36,958 nucleotides of DNA from Francisella philomiragia subsp. philomiragia ATCC 25015. Its GTDB lineage: Bacteria; Pseudomonadota; Gammaproteobacteria; Francisellales; Francisellaceae. This document shows, in pieces, positions 9,718 to 19,294 of the stretch; within the stretch, counting starts at the first letter, position 1, and every line of letters starts with the position of its first letter. The notes beneath the pieces were generated by a model that was not told where the DNA came from, searched no databases, and saw only the letters and a list, made by a program, of their open reading frames with translations. The DNA lies in contig NZ_DS999312.1 in assembly GCF_000156715.1 (NCBI RefSeq), positions 310,111 to 347,068 on the forward strand, written 5' to 3'. Made by a program: the position numbers and the translations under genes.

Positions 9718-11478
9718 ATGAAAGATTTAGCAAAACTAAAGAGAAGTATTTCAATTAATAATCATAAGATATCTTTTGTTACAGAGAGGTATTGTGATTA
9801 TCAGTATGCTTTTTATCTACACCATGGTGCTGGTGTTGAGAAAGTTTTTTATTCCTGTAATAACTATTGTATTTTTGATATGAATATAGTAAACGGAGGA
9901 TATAAAGCTGTATTTTACTATAGAAAAGAAGTAGGTGATAAACATTCGTATGAAATTGATTTTATAGTAACTGATGGTGAAATAAGGTTTTTGAGCAAAG
10001 ATTCAAATAAAAAAACAAAAAATAAAAAAAAACTATACAAGCTATATTATAGGAGAGTAGATCCAATTTTTTTATTTGAGGATGATTGGTTATATGATGA
10101 GACTTTGCCAAATAATTTTGTCCATCATATAATGAGTCTAAGGTGGTTAAGACAAATAAGTGATATAAAAAAGTCATGCAAAATCTTAGAAAATTTTATA
10201 GACTTTCATTCTACATCTGTTGAGAAAAGTATATATTATCTAGGCTATACAGCCGACCACACAGCATCTATTAGATTAAAAGTGTTGGCAGAATTTTATG
10301 ATCTGATATTATCAGATCCTTCTTTGAAGAATAAGGTTTTATCAGAGATATATAAGACAGCTAAATCTATGCTTAACGAAACATACAAAGAGAATAATAA
10401 TCATGGTTTGATGGTGGATATGAGTATTATAGAATGTTTAAAGTATGATTTTTTCTTTGATTTTATGGTAAATGATATTCAGTATATAAAAGATAGGATA
10501 GTAAATCAGCTAAGGGGTATTTTTTTTGAAGATGGATATACTAAAGAGCACTCTATATCATATCAAGAATTTAATATGGGATTGTTGTATGATCTTAAGT
10601 TATTGCTTAGAGAGGCTAAGATATATTTTTCTGAATTTGATGATATTTATGAGAAATGTTATTTGAGTACAAAAAAATTACTTGGTTATGCATTGAAAAA
10701 CAATGGAAATTATATACCGATAGGAGATTCTTTTGATATTCCAAACATTAAGATCCTTGAGAAAGTATATAAAACTAGTGATATAAAAAAAGCTCTATAT
10801 CCATATGTAGATCAAGAGGGTATGTTTTGTTCAAGTAACTTTGGTATAGTCATATATAGAAAAAATAAATTACATATATCGTTAAATGCGGCCTGGAATT
10901 CATATGTGCATAAACAAAATGATGATCTTGGCCTAAATGTTAGCTATGATGGAGAAGACTTTATTACAGAAGGTGGATATTCTGATATTATTGATAGTAG
11001 TATTATTGATTATAAAAGTGAATATCTACATTCGACTGTAATACCTGATGGCATTAAATGGTTGCCTAGATTCTTAAATGACAATGGGTACTCATCTGTA
11101 ATCAGTGATCAACAAGGTGAGAATGTAAATATTATGAAGGCAAAGCATAATAGAGTAAATTATATTGACATAGAGAGAAACATAGTAGTTAATGATAATG
11201 GTTTTACTCTAACTGATAAGGTTAAGTCAAATAAAGTATTAAAACACCGGTTTTTGATACCTGCTGAGCATATTGTAAGTTATGATGATGGAGGTGTTGT
11301 AATCAGGGGTATGAAAAGCTATTTGGAAATTAAAGATTTCGTTGGCTCGGGCACTTGGAGTATATCTAATAGTAGTGTTGGAATATATAATAATAAAAAA
11401 AGAAATTTGGTTGCTGTTGACTATGATGATTGTTCTGAATTATGTATGTTTGATTTTAGGTTTATAAAAGTTAGTTAG
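9718..11478 (+). CDS. Divergent heparinase II/III-family protein with N-terminal beta module
   Basis: A 586-residue paralogue of the preceding gene with the parts in another order: the shared beta module is at 8-85 (YAFYL 30-34, VEK 40-42, YKAVFYY 62-68), then a lysine-rich linker (about 94-106), then the toroid and beta-sandwich. Equivalent motifs are YTADHTASIRL (177-187), NNHGLMVDM (227-235), DGYTKEHSISYQEF (272-285), HKQNDDLGLNV (398-408) and YLHSTVIPDG (436-445). In the key beta-sandwich motif the second His of HRH is a Gln (H398, Q400), and NHGFDQ has become NHGLMV, so activity may be reduced, altered or lost. No signal peptide is visible. GAGGA at 9706-9710 sets the ATG start. It could be a binding or regulatory partner of the upstream lyase. 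Confidence 0.75.
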   Translation: MKDLAKLKRSISINNHKISFVTERYCDYQYAFYLHHGAGVEKVFYSCNNYCIFDMNIVNGGYKAVFYYRKEVGDKHSYEIDFIVTDGEIRFLSKDSNKKTKNKKKLYKLYYRRVDPIFLFEDDWLYDETLPNNFVHHIMSLRWLRQISDIKKSCKILENFIDFHSTSVEKSIYYLGYTADHTASIRLKVLAEFYDLILSDPSLKNKVLSEIYKTAKSMLNETYKENNNHGLMVDMSIIECLKYDFFFDFMVNDIQYIKDRIVNQLRGIFFEDGYTKEHSISYQEFNMGLLYDLKLLLREAKIYFSEFDDIYEKCYLSTKKLLGYALKNNGNYIPIGDSFDIPNIKILEKVYKTSDIKKALYPYVDQEGMFCSSNFGIVIYRKNKLHISLNAAWNSYVHKQNDDLGLNVSYDGEDFITEGGYSDIIDSSIIDYKSEYLHSTVIPDGIKWLPRFLNDNGYSSVISDQQGENVNIMKAKHNRVNYIDIERNIVVNDNGFTLTDKVKSNKVLKHRFLIPAEHIVSYDDGGVVIRGMKSYLEIKDFVGSGTWSISNSSVGIYNNKKRNLVAVDYDDCSELCMFDFRFIKVS

Positions 11479-11500
11479 ATATTCTGGGAAAATACAAGTT

Positions 11501-12394
11501 ATGATAGATGTAAAAAGAGAAATGTATATAGATAATAATAAGTTACATGTCAAAACTACTGAAATAGAGGGTTTTAGGTATGGCTTTTATCTCATTATCG
11601 ACGATCAGGTTATTGAAAGAAATAATTATTCAAAAGAATCGAATGCTAGTTTTGAGTTTGCACCTTTTTATGGTAGTTATAAAATACAATTTTTCTATAA
11701 AAATTCAGCTGGTGAAGAATTTAGTTTTATAGAGGATTTTAGTATAGTTGAAAAAGCTGGGCATAAGACAGTTGTTATGAATAAAGTTAATAACTTTTTT
11801 CTTGATGCTAATAATAAGCCAATAGCAAAGAGGTTATTTAAAAATATTTTAGTGCAAGAGAAAATATTAAAGAAAGAAGCTAAAAAGTTAGATGATAGTT
11901 ATCCAGGTCAGAAATTTAATATTGTTATAATGACACTACCTACTAGTGATGTGTTGACTGATAGGTACTTATTTTTTGGTATCGATAATTTTTCAAAAGA
12001 ATTATATACTGGCTCTTATCCTAGTAATAATTATATTTTTGTCAATAAGTTTGTAGAGATGTTAAGAGTTGAGTGTCCATATACTATAGATCAAGTTATT
12101 ATTGATGATAATATCCAAGTAAAAGGACTATCTAAGTTAGCAAAGTCATGTAAAAGTTGTGATATTAAATATGATTTAGTTTCTATGGAGCAACTTATTA
12201 ATAACTCTAAATCTTTATCAAAAATAAATGAACTTATTGAACTGTTATATAAAAATATTAATATTGAGTCAAGGCAAGACTTTGTTGATCAGATGATCTC
12301 ATTGACAAATAATTATAATTTTTTTGAAAAAAATATAGAAGTTGGAGATATGACACCCTACCAAAAGTTAGAGAAGCATTTTGGAAAAGTTTAG
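11501..12394 (+). CDS. Beta-module protein with unknown C-terminal domain
   Basis: A 297-residue protein that I do not recognise beyond its N-terminus. Residues about 5-85 are the locus-wide beta module (YGFYL, VIERNNY, GSYKIQFFYK, EDFSIV). The remainder is lysine-rich and predicted alpha/beta, with strand-like stretches such as FNIVIMTLPTSDV and IDQVIIDDNIQV. Its middle (FFGIDNFSKELY) faintly resembles the C-terminal part of the protein at 17933 (FYCIDSSNNIYV). No signal peptide or membrane segment is evident. GGGAA at 11486-11490 is a usable ribosome site. It sits 22 bases after a lyase-like gene in the same operon, so a role in handling the same polymer is inferred only from context. Confidence 0.7.
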   Translation: MIDVKREMYIDNNKLHVKTTEIEGFRYGFYLIIDDQVIERNNYSKESNASFEFAPFYGSYKIQFFYKNSAGEEFSFIEDFSIVEKAGHKTVVMNKVNNFFLDANNKPIAKRLFKNILVQEKILKKEAKKLDDSYPGQKFNIVIMTLPTSDVLTDRYLFFGIDNFSKELYTGSYPSNNYIFVNKFVEMLRVECPYTIDQVIIDDNIQVKGLSKLAKSCKSCDIKYDLVSMEQLINNSKSLSKINELIELLYKNINIESRQDFVDQMISLTNNYNFFEKNIEVGDMTPYQKLEKHFGKV

Positions 12395-12487
12395 CTCATA
12401 ACTTGTGAATTAAATTTCATATTTATTTTTTAAAATAATTGCTTCATACTGTAAGTAATAGTTTTAATTGAATTTAGGATACCTATA

Positions 12488-15400
12488 ATGATTAAAAAAA
12501 AGAAATTTTCATTAGAAGACTTTAAAAGTGAACTTAATAACTTTAAAACAAAAAAAGCTCCATTTTTCAAAATAGAACAGTATATTTTGAGCTGTATTAA
12601 TAAACATCCTGCGGAAGAAATTAATATAGAAGGAGCAGTATTTTCAGAGCTTAAAGATGCATATACAAAGGAAGTATTATTTTATGGAGAAGAGTTTGTA
12701 AAAGCTAATCCTAAGAATGATAGATATAAGAATGTATTAGCAGATAGATATAAAAAGCTAGGTGATATCAAAAGATATAATGAGCTGTTAGGAATTAAAG
12801 AACTATCACTAGAAGAATTTAAGGCTAAATTAGCTGACTTTAAGAGTAAAAAGGTAGCATTTACTGAAATACAAAAATATATTGCGGAGCAGCTTAAGCA
12901 ATACCCTAGCAATGAGATTGAGATTAAAGGAGTAGTATTTTCAGAGCTTAAAGATGCATATACAAAGGAAGTATTATCTTATGGAGAAGAGTTTGTAAAA
13001 GCGAATCCTAAGAATGATAGATATAAGAATGTATTAGCAGATAGATATAAAAAGCTAGGTAATATCAAAAGATATAACGAGCTGTTAGGAATTAAAGAAC
13101 TGTCATTAGAAGAGTTTAAAGCTAGATTGTCTGATTTTAGAAGTAAAAAGGTATCTTTTGCAGAGGTAGAAAGATATGTTGCGGAGCAGCTTAAGCAATA
13201 CCCTAGCAATGAGATTGAGATTAAAGGAGCTGTTTTCTCGGAACTTAAAGACGCATATACAAAAGATGTGTTATCTTATGGCGAGGAGTTTGTAAAAGCG
13301 AATCCCAAAAATGATAGATATAAAGCTGTATTGGCTGATAGATATAAAAAAGTATGTAACTTAAAAAGATCAGATGAGTTATTAGCTGGTAAAGAAAATA
13401 AAGAAATTAATTTATTGAGGTCTCAAATTGATCAAATAAAAAGTGATTTAAGTAATCTTAATGAGATTAAACAACAGGTTATTGAAAGTACAAAAGAAAT
13501 CGTTGAAGCCCATAGTTCAAAGATTGAAAGTAAGATTGAAAAAATTAATAATAATTATGAGGCTGCTTCATTTATACAATTGAGTCAAAATACTGTGTGG
13601 GAAACATTCCATATAGAAGGTGAGGGCGAATATGATTTATCGTGCATTGTTGAAAATACTTGTGATGAAAATGATAAAGCGTCTATTGTGATCCTAGACT
13701 TTGGACCAAACAAGCTTAAAGAAACATATATTGCACAAAATAAACTTTCTATTTCTAAAAAATATGGATATTTTAGGTATCTTCCATCCTCTAAAGGTCA
13801 AAATTTATACCAATCTAAAATAATAGTTCCGAAAGGCCTTAATTCCATTAAAATTGGTTTTAAATTGCATGATAATAGCTCTAAAATTTTTGTTTCCAAA
13901 CCCATAGTTACTAAGAGTGTAATCAATAAGGAATTGATTCAGCATAGCTCTAATCTGAATTTTAGACGTTTAGATTCAAAACCTAAGTATGAATATTATG
14001 ATGTAAAAGAAAATAAGTCGTATCACATTAGCGTGATTGCTGAAAATAAAGTTAAGGAGAATAATAAATCATCGATTATTATTGTTGATTTTGGTGGCGT
14101 TAAATTAGATGAAGAGTTATTGAAAATAAATAACTTAGGTGTTTCTAAAAAATATGGATATTTCCAATATCTACCAAGCGATAAGGGTGTGAATTTATAT
14201 AGTACACATGTTTCAATACCTAAGGGATGTAATAAAATAGGCTTATCTGTTGTATTATTTGACAATTTATCAGATATACTTGCAAGTAAAGTTTGGATTA
14301 CTGAATCAGAGAATCCAAATTTGATTAAACATAAGTATGATCAATCTATTAAAGCTCAAATGAATATCGCTAACGACCAAGCTAACTCACAGTTTGGTAT
14401 GTTAGGGCTTGATGTTTTAAAAAATCTAGCTATGAGCATACCAAATAGTAATGGATCTTACTATTATGATAAAATTGGATTTAATATAGCAATCATTTCT
14501 GATATCTATATGTATAATTTTTATAAAGATGCATTCAAAAATGTTTATTACCTATCCCCAGACAATTATGAAGATGTATTAGAAAGTAACCAAATAGACG
14601 CAGTGATATATGTAACTGGCTGGAAAGGTATAAATAATGAAGAATGGCGTGGTGTTAAATTCCGTAAAAAACCTATGGAAGCGCTTGACGATATTCTTAG
14701 AATAGGTCGAGAAAAAAATTGTAAATTGATATTTCAAACAATAGAAGACCCTAGTAATTTTGAATATTTTTTACCTGTTGCTAAAAAGTTTGATTATATA
14801 TTTACTTCAGATACAGATATGATTGAAAACTACAAGTCTGAGTTAGGTCATAGTAATGTTTTTTATGGGGAATATGGTTTCAATCCTGAGCTTAACAATC
14901 CTATAGGTTCGCAAAGATCTCTTATTGATGGATGTTTTTTTGCTGGCTCTTACACTAAAAGATATGAGGAAAGGTGCCGAGATATTGAGATATTGTTTGA
15001 TTCTATTTTAAATACAACAAAATCATTAGTTGTTGCTGATAGAAATATAAATATAGACAGTGAAGATTTAAAATATCCATCAAAATATAGACCGTATTTG
15101 ATAGAGCCTATTGACCATGAAGTTCTTCAGAAAGTTCATAAAGTATTTAGGTTTAATTTGAACCTCAATTCTATCAAACATAGTCCTACTATGTGTGCTA
15201 TGAGAGTTTATGAACTGCAGGCACAATGTACTAACATGATTTCTAATTATTCAAAATCACTTTTGAATAAATTCCCTAATATAAGGGTAATCCCTGAAAG
15301 AGAAAACTTTTCATTTGATTATTCTCAAAATGACCTATTTGAATATGAGAAAAAAACTGACTCACTAAGAATGGTTATGAATAACAAAACAAGTTACGAT

Positions 15401-16849
15401 ATATGTGGTAAGATGTTCAATCTTGTTGGCTTTGACTATAAGATTACAAAACCAAAAATATGTGTACTAGCTAAAAAAGAGCACATTGCATCGGTGCAAT
15501 ATATGGTTGATATTCAGCTGTATAATAATGTTGAGTTAATACCGGCTACTAAATACAAAACAAAAAGAGATTGGACTAAGTATTTTGATGATAATAATAT
15601 AAAATTATTTACATATTTTAATGCTGATAACTATTATGAAGAAAATTATTTAAATGACTTAGTTAATGGCTTTAAATATACAGATTCGAGTTTTATCACT
15701 AAAAATTCATACTTTACAGAAACAAAATATGTTAAAAATAAAGAACATGAATACACAAATTATATTGAGAGTATAGATAAAACATTATTTAGAACTGATA
15801 AGTTTAAACCTACAGACTTTAAGAACTACAACTATTCACATAAAGTGGAAAACCTAGGTAATGGTTATTCTATCGATCCGTTCGAACTAAACTATACTAG
15901 ACATATAGCTTATAAAAATGAATTGAATAAGACAAATGAATACAAGCTAACAGTTATCGTTCCAGTTTACAATAATGGAAAACATCTTAAGTATCTTTGT
16001 ATTGCTAGTCTTATGAGAAATAAGATGTGGAATGATATGGAAGTATTATTAATAGATGATGGTTCAAGTGATATAGAAACCATTAATATTTGTAAAAAAC
16101 TTGAAGTGCAATATCCTAATGTTTCTTGCTACTTTTATAATGATGGCGGTAGTGGCAGTGCATCACGACCTAGAAACAAGGGTATGGATATAGCAAAGGC
16201 TCCGTTGATAACTTTTCTTGATCCTGATAATGAAATATGTCCAGGTGGTTACGATACTTTAGTTACATTATATAATGAAAACTCTGAACTTGATTTTGTA
16301 AGTGGATACAATGTGAAAGTAAGTAGAGAATTAAAATCTATAGCTAAACATACACCAAAGACTATATCTGTGGTTAAGAATTTTAAGCAAGGCTATTTCG
16401 AGAAAGGCAAATTTCCAACAGTTGCAACACAAGCATGTGTTATGTCAAAAGAATTTTTAAATGCTAAAAACCTTAGATTTATAAATAATTCAGCTGGTCA
16501 AGATACTTTGTTTGGTTGGGAATTATTACTTGAATCTAATATGGGTGGTTTTACTGGTGATGCTTTTATTATCTACTATGCTGATCGTGAAGATTCTATA
16601 ACGAATAATGTGGATACTGGTTATTTTAAGAAAAAACTGATTCTAGAAGAGTCTCAAGTTGAAGTTCTTAAAAAATATAATCTTTTAGAGGTGTTTAAAG
16701 AAAAGCATTTCGATAATTTTATGAATAATTGGTATATACCAAAGCTTAAAATGCTTGAAAATAAAAATATTAAAAAATCTATAGAATATCTTACAAAAAT
16801 ATGTGAGCTTTATAATATGGATATAAACGAATATGAATTAAATTTTTAA
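12488..16849 (+). CDS. Giant CgeB + GT2 glycosyltransferase with three 99-residue repeats
   Basis: A 1453-residue protein, the largest in the window. Order of parts: three near-identical 99-residue repeats (7-105, 106-204, 205-303); a coiled coil (about 305-355); two ~100-residue beta domains (about 367-475 and 497-605), each with KKYGYFxYLPS, KGxNLY and PKG; a CgeB-like GT-B region (about 660-985, with FFAGSYTKR and HSPTMCAMRVYEL); a degenerate GT-A-like segment (988-1100); and a GT2 domain (1152-1370) with TVIVPVYNNG, LIDDGSSD (1188-1195), FLDPDNE (DxD, 1243-1249) and GQDTLFGWE. It is likely cytosolic, with two catalytic units. The repeats and coiled coil suggest scaffolding or oligomerisation (inference). 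AGGA at 12476-12479 precedes the ATG. The 93-base upstream gap leaves room for an internal promoter, but none is convincing. Confidence 0.85.
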   Translation: MIKKKKFSLEDFKSELNNFKTKKAPFFKIEQYILSCINKHPAEEINIEGAVFSELKDAYTKEVLFYGEEFVKANPKNDRYKNVLADRYKKLGDIKRYNELLGIKELSLEEFKAKLADFKSKKVAFTEIQKYIAEQLKQYPSNEIEIKGVVFSELKDAYTKEVLSYGEEFVKANPKNDRYKNVLADRYKKLGNIKRYNELLGIKELSLEEFKARLSDFRSKKVSFAEVERYVAEQLKQYPSNEIEIKGAVFSELKDAYTKDVLSYGEEFVKANPKNDRYKAVLADRYKKVCNLKRSDELLAGKENKEINLLRSQIDQIKSDLSNLNEIKQQVIESTKEIVEAHSSKIESKIEKINNNYEAASFIQLSQNTVWETFHIEGEGEYDLSCIVENTCDENDKASIVILDFGPNKLKETYIAQNKLSISKKYGYFRYLPSSKGQNLYQSKIIVPKGLNSIKIGFKLHDNSSKIFVSKPIVTKSVINKELIQHSSNLNFRRLDSKPKYEYYDVKENKSYHISVIAENKVKENNKSSIIIVDFGGVKLDEELLKINNLGVSKKYGYFQYLPSDKGVNLYSTHVSIPKGCNKIGLSVVLFDNLSDILASKVWITESENPNLIKHKYDQSIKAQMNIANDQANSQFGMLGLDVLKNLAMSIPNSNGSYYYDKIGFNIAIISDIYMYNFYKDAFKNVYYLSPDNYEDVLESNQIDAVIYVTGWKGINNEEWRGVKFRKKPMEALDDILRIGREKNCKLIFQTIEDPSNFEYFLPVAKKFDYIFTSDTDMIENYKSELGHSNVFYGEYGFNPELNNPIGSQRSLIDGCFFAGSYTKRYEERCRDIEILFDSILNTTKSLVVADRNINIDSEDLKYPSKYRPYLIEPIDHEVLQKVHKVFRFNLNLNSIKHSPTMCAMRVYELQAQCTNMISNYSKSLLNKFPNIRVIPERENFSFDYSQNDLFEYEKKTDSLRMVMNNKTSYDICGKMFNLVGFDYKITKPKICVLAKKEHIASVQYMVDIQLYNNVELIPATKYKTKRDWTKYFDDNNIKLFTYFNADNYYEENYLNDLVNGFKYTDSSFITKNSYFTETKYVKNKEHEYTNYIESIDKTLFRTDKFKPTDFKNYNYSHKVENLGNGYSIDPFELNYTRHIAYKNELNKTNEYKLTVIVPVYNNGKHLKYLCIASLMRNKMWNDMEVLLIDDGSSDIETINICKKLEVQYPNVSCYFYNDGGSGSASRPRNKGMDIAKAPLITFLDPDNEICPGGYDTLVTLYNENSELDFVSGYNVKVSRELKSIAKHTPKTISVVKNFKQGYFEKGKFPTVATQACVMSKEFLNAKNLRFINNSAGQDTLFGWELLLESNMGGFTGDAFIIYYADREDSITNNVDTGYFKKKLILEESQVEVLKKYNLLEVFKEKHFDNFMNNWYIPKLKMLENKNIKKSIEYLTKICELYNMDINEYELNF
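12506..13396 (+). repeat. Three tandem 297-bp coding repeats
   Basis: Units 12506-12802, 12803-13099 and 13100-13396 encode residues 7-303 of the giant transferase. The second half of each unit is almost identical in DNA, including silent positions (the stretch encoding FSELKDAYTKEVL through NPKNDRY), while the first half is more diverged. This suggests recent unequal recombination or gene conversion, and copy number may vary between strains. Confidence 0.9.
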
Positions 16850-16876
16850 TAGATAAGTATTGGAGGAAAAAATAAA

Positions 16877-17881
16877 ATGAAAAAGAAAAAAATCGGATTA
16901 GTAGGATATTTTGGATTTGGGAACTTTGGCGATGAGTTGTTTATGGATGTTCATAAGCAGTTTTTAGCAGATGATTATGAGCTTGAAGTTGTTCATGATT
17001 TAACAGAGGCACCTTACTTCTCACAAAAAGCACTTAAAAATCTTGATTCCTTTGATGGATTTGTTATTGGTGGTGGAGATCTATTAAACCCTAATGCAGT
17101 ATCTACTTTGTATTGGAGAGAAGAATTTCTTAAGAAACCTGTGTTTGTTCACGGTATTGGTTGTCCAAATCATAAAGTAAAAAGCTCGAGAGCTTTAAGT
17201 TACTTTAACAAGTTCTTCTCTCACGAAAACGTCAAGTATATTTGCTTAAGAGACATAGAAAGTAAAAGATACTTTGATAGTGTTATTAAAGCTAATGTTG
17301 AGACAGTTACACACCCAGATGCTGTATTTGCTTTGAAAATACCAGCAGTTAAAAAGAATCCTAAGCAAAAGATTATGGGTGTAGTATTAAGAGGTCTTGC
17401 TCAAGGTAATCTAGCTGGAGGCGACTATCCTCAAGTAAGAAAAGCTGCAGATGAAGCTAGAAGATTAGGTTATAAGATCAGAGTTATTGTAGGCGCATTT
17501 GGGCCATTAGGAGAAGGTGACTTACAGAAAGCAAAAGACTTTGCTCTTTCTGATGAAGAGGTCGTATATTCTGAAGATTTGATGGAGATTTGTAAGAGTA
17601 TAGGTGAGTGTAGTATGTTATTAAGTATGAAGTTCCATGCTCTAGTTGTTGGAGCTATGTACTCAATTCCTGTGATACAGCTTTCATCTACTTTAAAAAA
17701 CAGAAACTTGTTTAGATACATGCAAAGACCAGACTTAGTCGGAAATCATGGTGATGAAGAACTTTATAGAAAAATACCACCAGTTCCAGCACCTCTTCAC
17801 TCTTTACTAGTTAAGAATTTAAAAAGAAATGCTGAGATTGGTTATATAGAGCTTAAAAAAGCAATGTCTTCAGCACTATAA
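16877..17881 (+). CDS. Polysaccharide pyruvyl transferase family protein
   Basis: Members of this family (CsaB/WcaK-like) transfer pyruvate from phosphoenolpyruvate to sugars as ketals, adding acidic groups to surface polymers. The 334-residue product opens with IGLVGYFGFGNFGDELF, has GFVIGGGDLLNP near 61-72, PVFVHGIGCP in the middle, and ends the fold with SMKFHALVVGAMYSIPVI, the family's conserved His segment. A strong GGAGG at 16862-16866 lies 10 bases before the ATG. It follows the giant transferase by 27 bases. A related non-pyruvylating GT-B function is possible, because the family is broad and often over-annotated. Confidence 0.85.
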   Translation: MKKKKIGLVGYFGFGNFGDELFMDVHKQFLADDYELEVVHDLTEAPYFSQKALKNLDSFDGFVIGGGDLLNPNAVSTLYWREEFLKKPVFVHGIGCPNHKVKSSRALSYFNKFFSHENVKYICLRDIESKRYFDSVIKANVETVTHPDAVFALKIPAVKKNPKQKIMGVVLRGLAQGNLAGGDYPQVRKAADEARRLGYKIRVIVGAFGPLGEGDLQKAKDFALSDEEVVYSEDLMEICKSIGECSMLLSMKFHALVVGAMYSIPVIQLSSTLKNRNLFRYMQRPDLVGNHGDEELYRKIPPVPAPLHSLLVKNLKRNAEIGYIELKKAMSSAL

Positions 17882-17932
17882 TTATAAACATCCACTATTA
17901 ATTTTTTTTATTAAATCAAAAAATAAGCCAAT

Positions 17933-18604
17933 ATGTCTATATCAAAAAAATTATTAAAACTAAAAAGATTTGTAACAGTTAAAAATGGCAAGCTCTTTGC
18001 TATGACTGACTTACCAAAAGACTTTCAATGTGCATTTTATTTGAGTAAAACAAATATAGTAGAAAAGCATAGTTATTCATTATCAAACTTTACTTGTTTT
18101 GAACATCGCTTAAGTCCTGGCTCATATTTTGTAACATTTTTTTACAAAAATAATAATGGTGTTGTAGAAACAATTAGGTACGATCTACAAATAAAGGAGT
18201 CAGATTTAATAGATACTGAAAACTTTCCCAATAAAAATCTAGTTGGCTCTAGTTTGAATATAGGAATTAAAGATATATCATCTGAGTTTGGTTATATTTT
18301 TTATTGTATTGATAGCTCAAATAATATTTATGTTGATATTTTTAAATACAAAAATCAATTATCTTCTATTATCTTCTTAGAAAATGTACTCGAGTCTGTA
18401 ACCTCTGTGGAAACAGTTACTACAGGTTATAATTCTATATTTGAATTTTATAAGAATTATGGGTTTAATCACAAGCTTGTTAGAAAAAATGTAGCATCTA
18501 AAAAGTTAGATAACGTTTTAGACTCTATTATAAAAGATTTTAAGAAAAATCATGATGTCAGTTCATTATTAGAATCGATTAAAATAATTAATAATAAGGA
18601 ATAG
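17933..18604 (+). CDS. Small beta-module protein
   Basis: A 223-residue protein of unknown function. Residues about 10-90 are the locus-wide beta module (CAFYL, VEKHSYS, LSPGSYFVTFFYK). The C-terminal part is alpha/beta (SLNIGIKDIS, GYIFYCIDSSNNIYVDIF) and ends in a charged helix; it has weak likeness to the C-terminus of the protein at 11501. There is no signal peptide. The ribosome site is poor, and a 51-base AT-rich gap precedes it. It is followed after 5 bases by another beta-module gene, so the two may act as a pair. Confidence 0.7.
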   Translation: MSISKKLLKLKRFVTVKNGKLFAMTDLPKDFQCAFYLSKTNIVEKHSYSLSNFTCFEHRLSPGSYFVTFFYKNNNGVVETIRYDLQIKESDLIDTENFPNKNLVGSSLNIGIKDISSEFGYIFYCIDSSNNIYVDIFKYKNQLSSIIFLENVLESVTSVETVTTGYNSIFEFYKNYGFNHKLVRKNVASKKLDNVLDSIIKDFKKNHDVSSLLESIKIINNKE

Positions 18605-18609
18605 TTAAT

Positions 18610-19287
18610 ATGATCGATAATAAATGTAAGGTTATTATTTCTAATAAAGCTATAACGGCATTTTTTTTTGATGTTGATTTTGATTCGTACGCATTTTATC
18701 TAAAGAAAAAAATAGTTATTGAAAAAACAGATTATCAAAAATGTAACACATATATATTTAGCCATGAATTAAGTCCTGGAAACTACACTGTATCATTCTT
18801 TGCAAAAAAGGGTAAAAAAGTTTCTAAAACAAGTATAGAGTTTGATATCTCACAATCTCAGATAGATAATTCTTTTACTGATAAAAATGTGTTATTTACA
18901 TCTCAGACTCCAGTGCAAAACATAGAGAAGACTCCTACAAATCCTGTAGAGAGCAACAAGCTACTACTAAAAATGATGGCTGAAAAGGACAATGATCTGA
19001 TTAGGTTTACATCCGAGCTTGGTTTACTAGAAACAAAGTTACAAGCTAAGACAAAAGATCTAGAGCTGCGTGATAAAGAGTTAGTAAAACTAAAATCAGC
19101 ATTGAAAGAGTCTGAGAAGTCATTACTTGCAAAATCAAATCAAGTTGTAGAGCTAATAGATAGAAACGAGCTAGTTGATGCCCACCTAAAAAATGTCCAA
19201 ACAAGCCTTGAGAAAAAAGAGCAAATACTCTCAAAAATCAAAGCTGAGTTTGATATTTTGAAAGGGCAGTTGAAATCCACTCTATAG
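18610..19287 (+). CDS. Beta-module protein with long C-terminal coiled coil
   Basis: A 225-residue protein: beta module at about 4-80 (YAFYLKKKIVIEK, LSPGNYTVSFFAKK), a short polar linker, then a strongly predicted coiled coil from about 118 to the end, with heptads of Leu/Ile such as LGLLETKLQAKTKDLELRD. No membrane segment is present. By analogy with coiled-coil rulers in O-antigen systems (WbdD), it could set the distance between a polymer-binding head and a partner enzyme, but that is inference. AAGGA at 18596-18600 gives a good start. The coil resembles in style, not in sequence, the coiled tail of the sulfotransferase at 28771. Confidence 0.75.
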   Translation: MIDNKCKVIISNKAITAFFFDVDFDSYAFYLKKKIVIEKTDYQKCNTYIFSHELSPGNYTVSFFAKKGKKVSKTSIEFDISQSQIDNSFTDKNVLFTSQTPVQNIEKTPTNPVESNKLLLKMMAEKDNDLIRFTSELGLLETKLQAKTKDLELRDKELVKLKSALKESEKSLLAKSNQVVELIDRNELVDAHLKNVQTSLEKKEQILSKIKAEFDILKGQLKSTL

Positions 19288-19294
19288 ATAAACT

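Noticed and set aside
12682-13209. Two minus-strand open frames of 76 codons spaced by 297 bases
   Set aside because: They are antisense shadows of the tandem 297-bp repeats in the giant transferase and have no ribosome sites or recognisable product.
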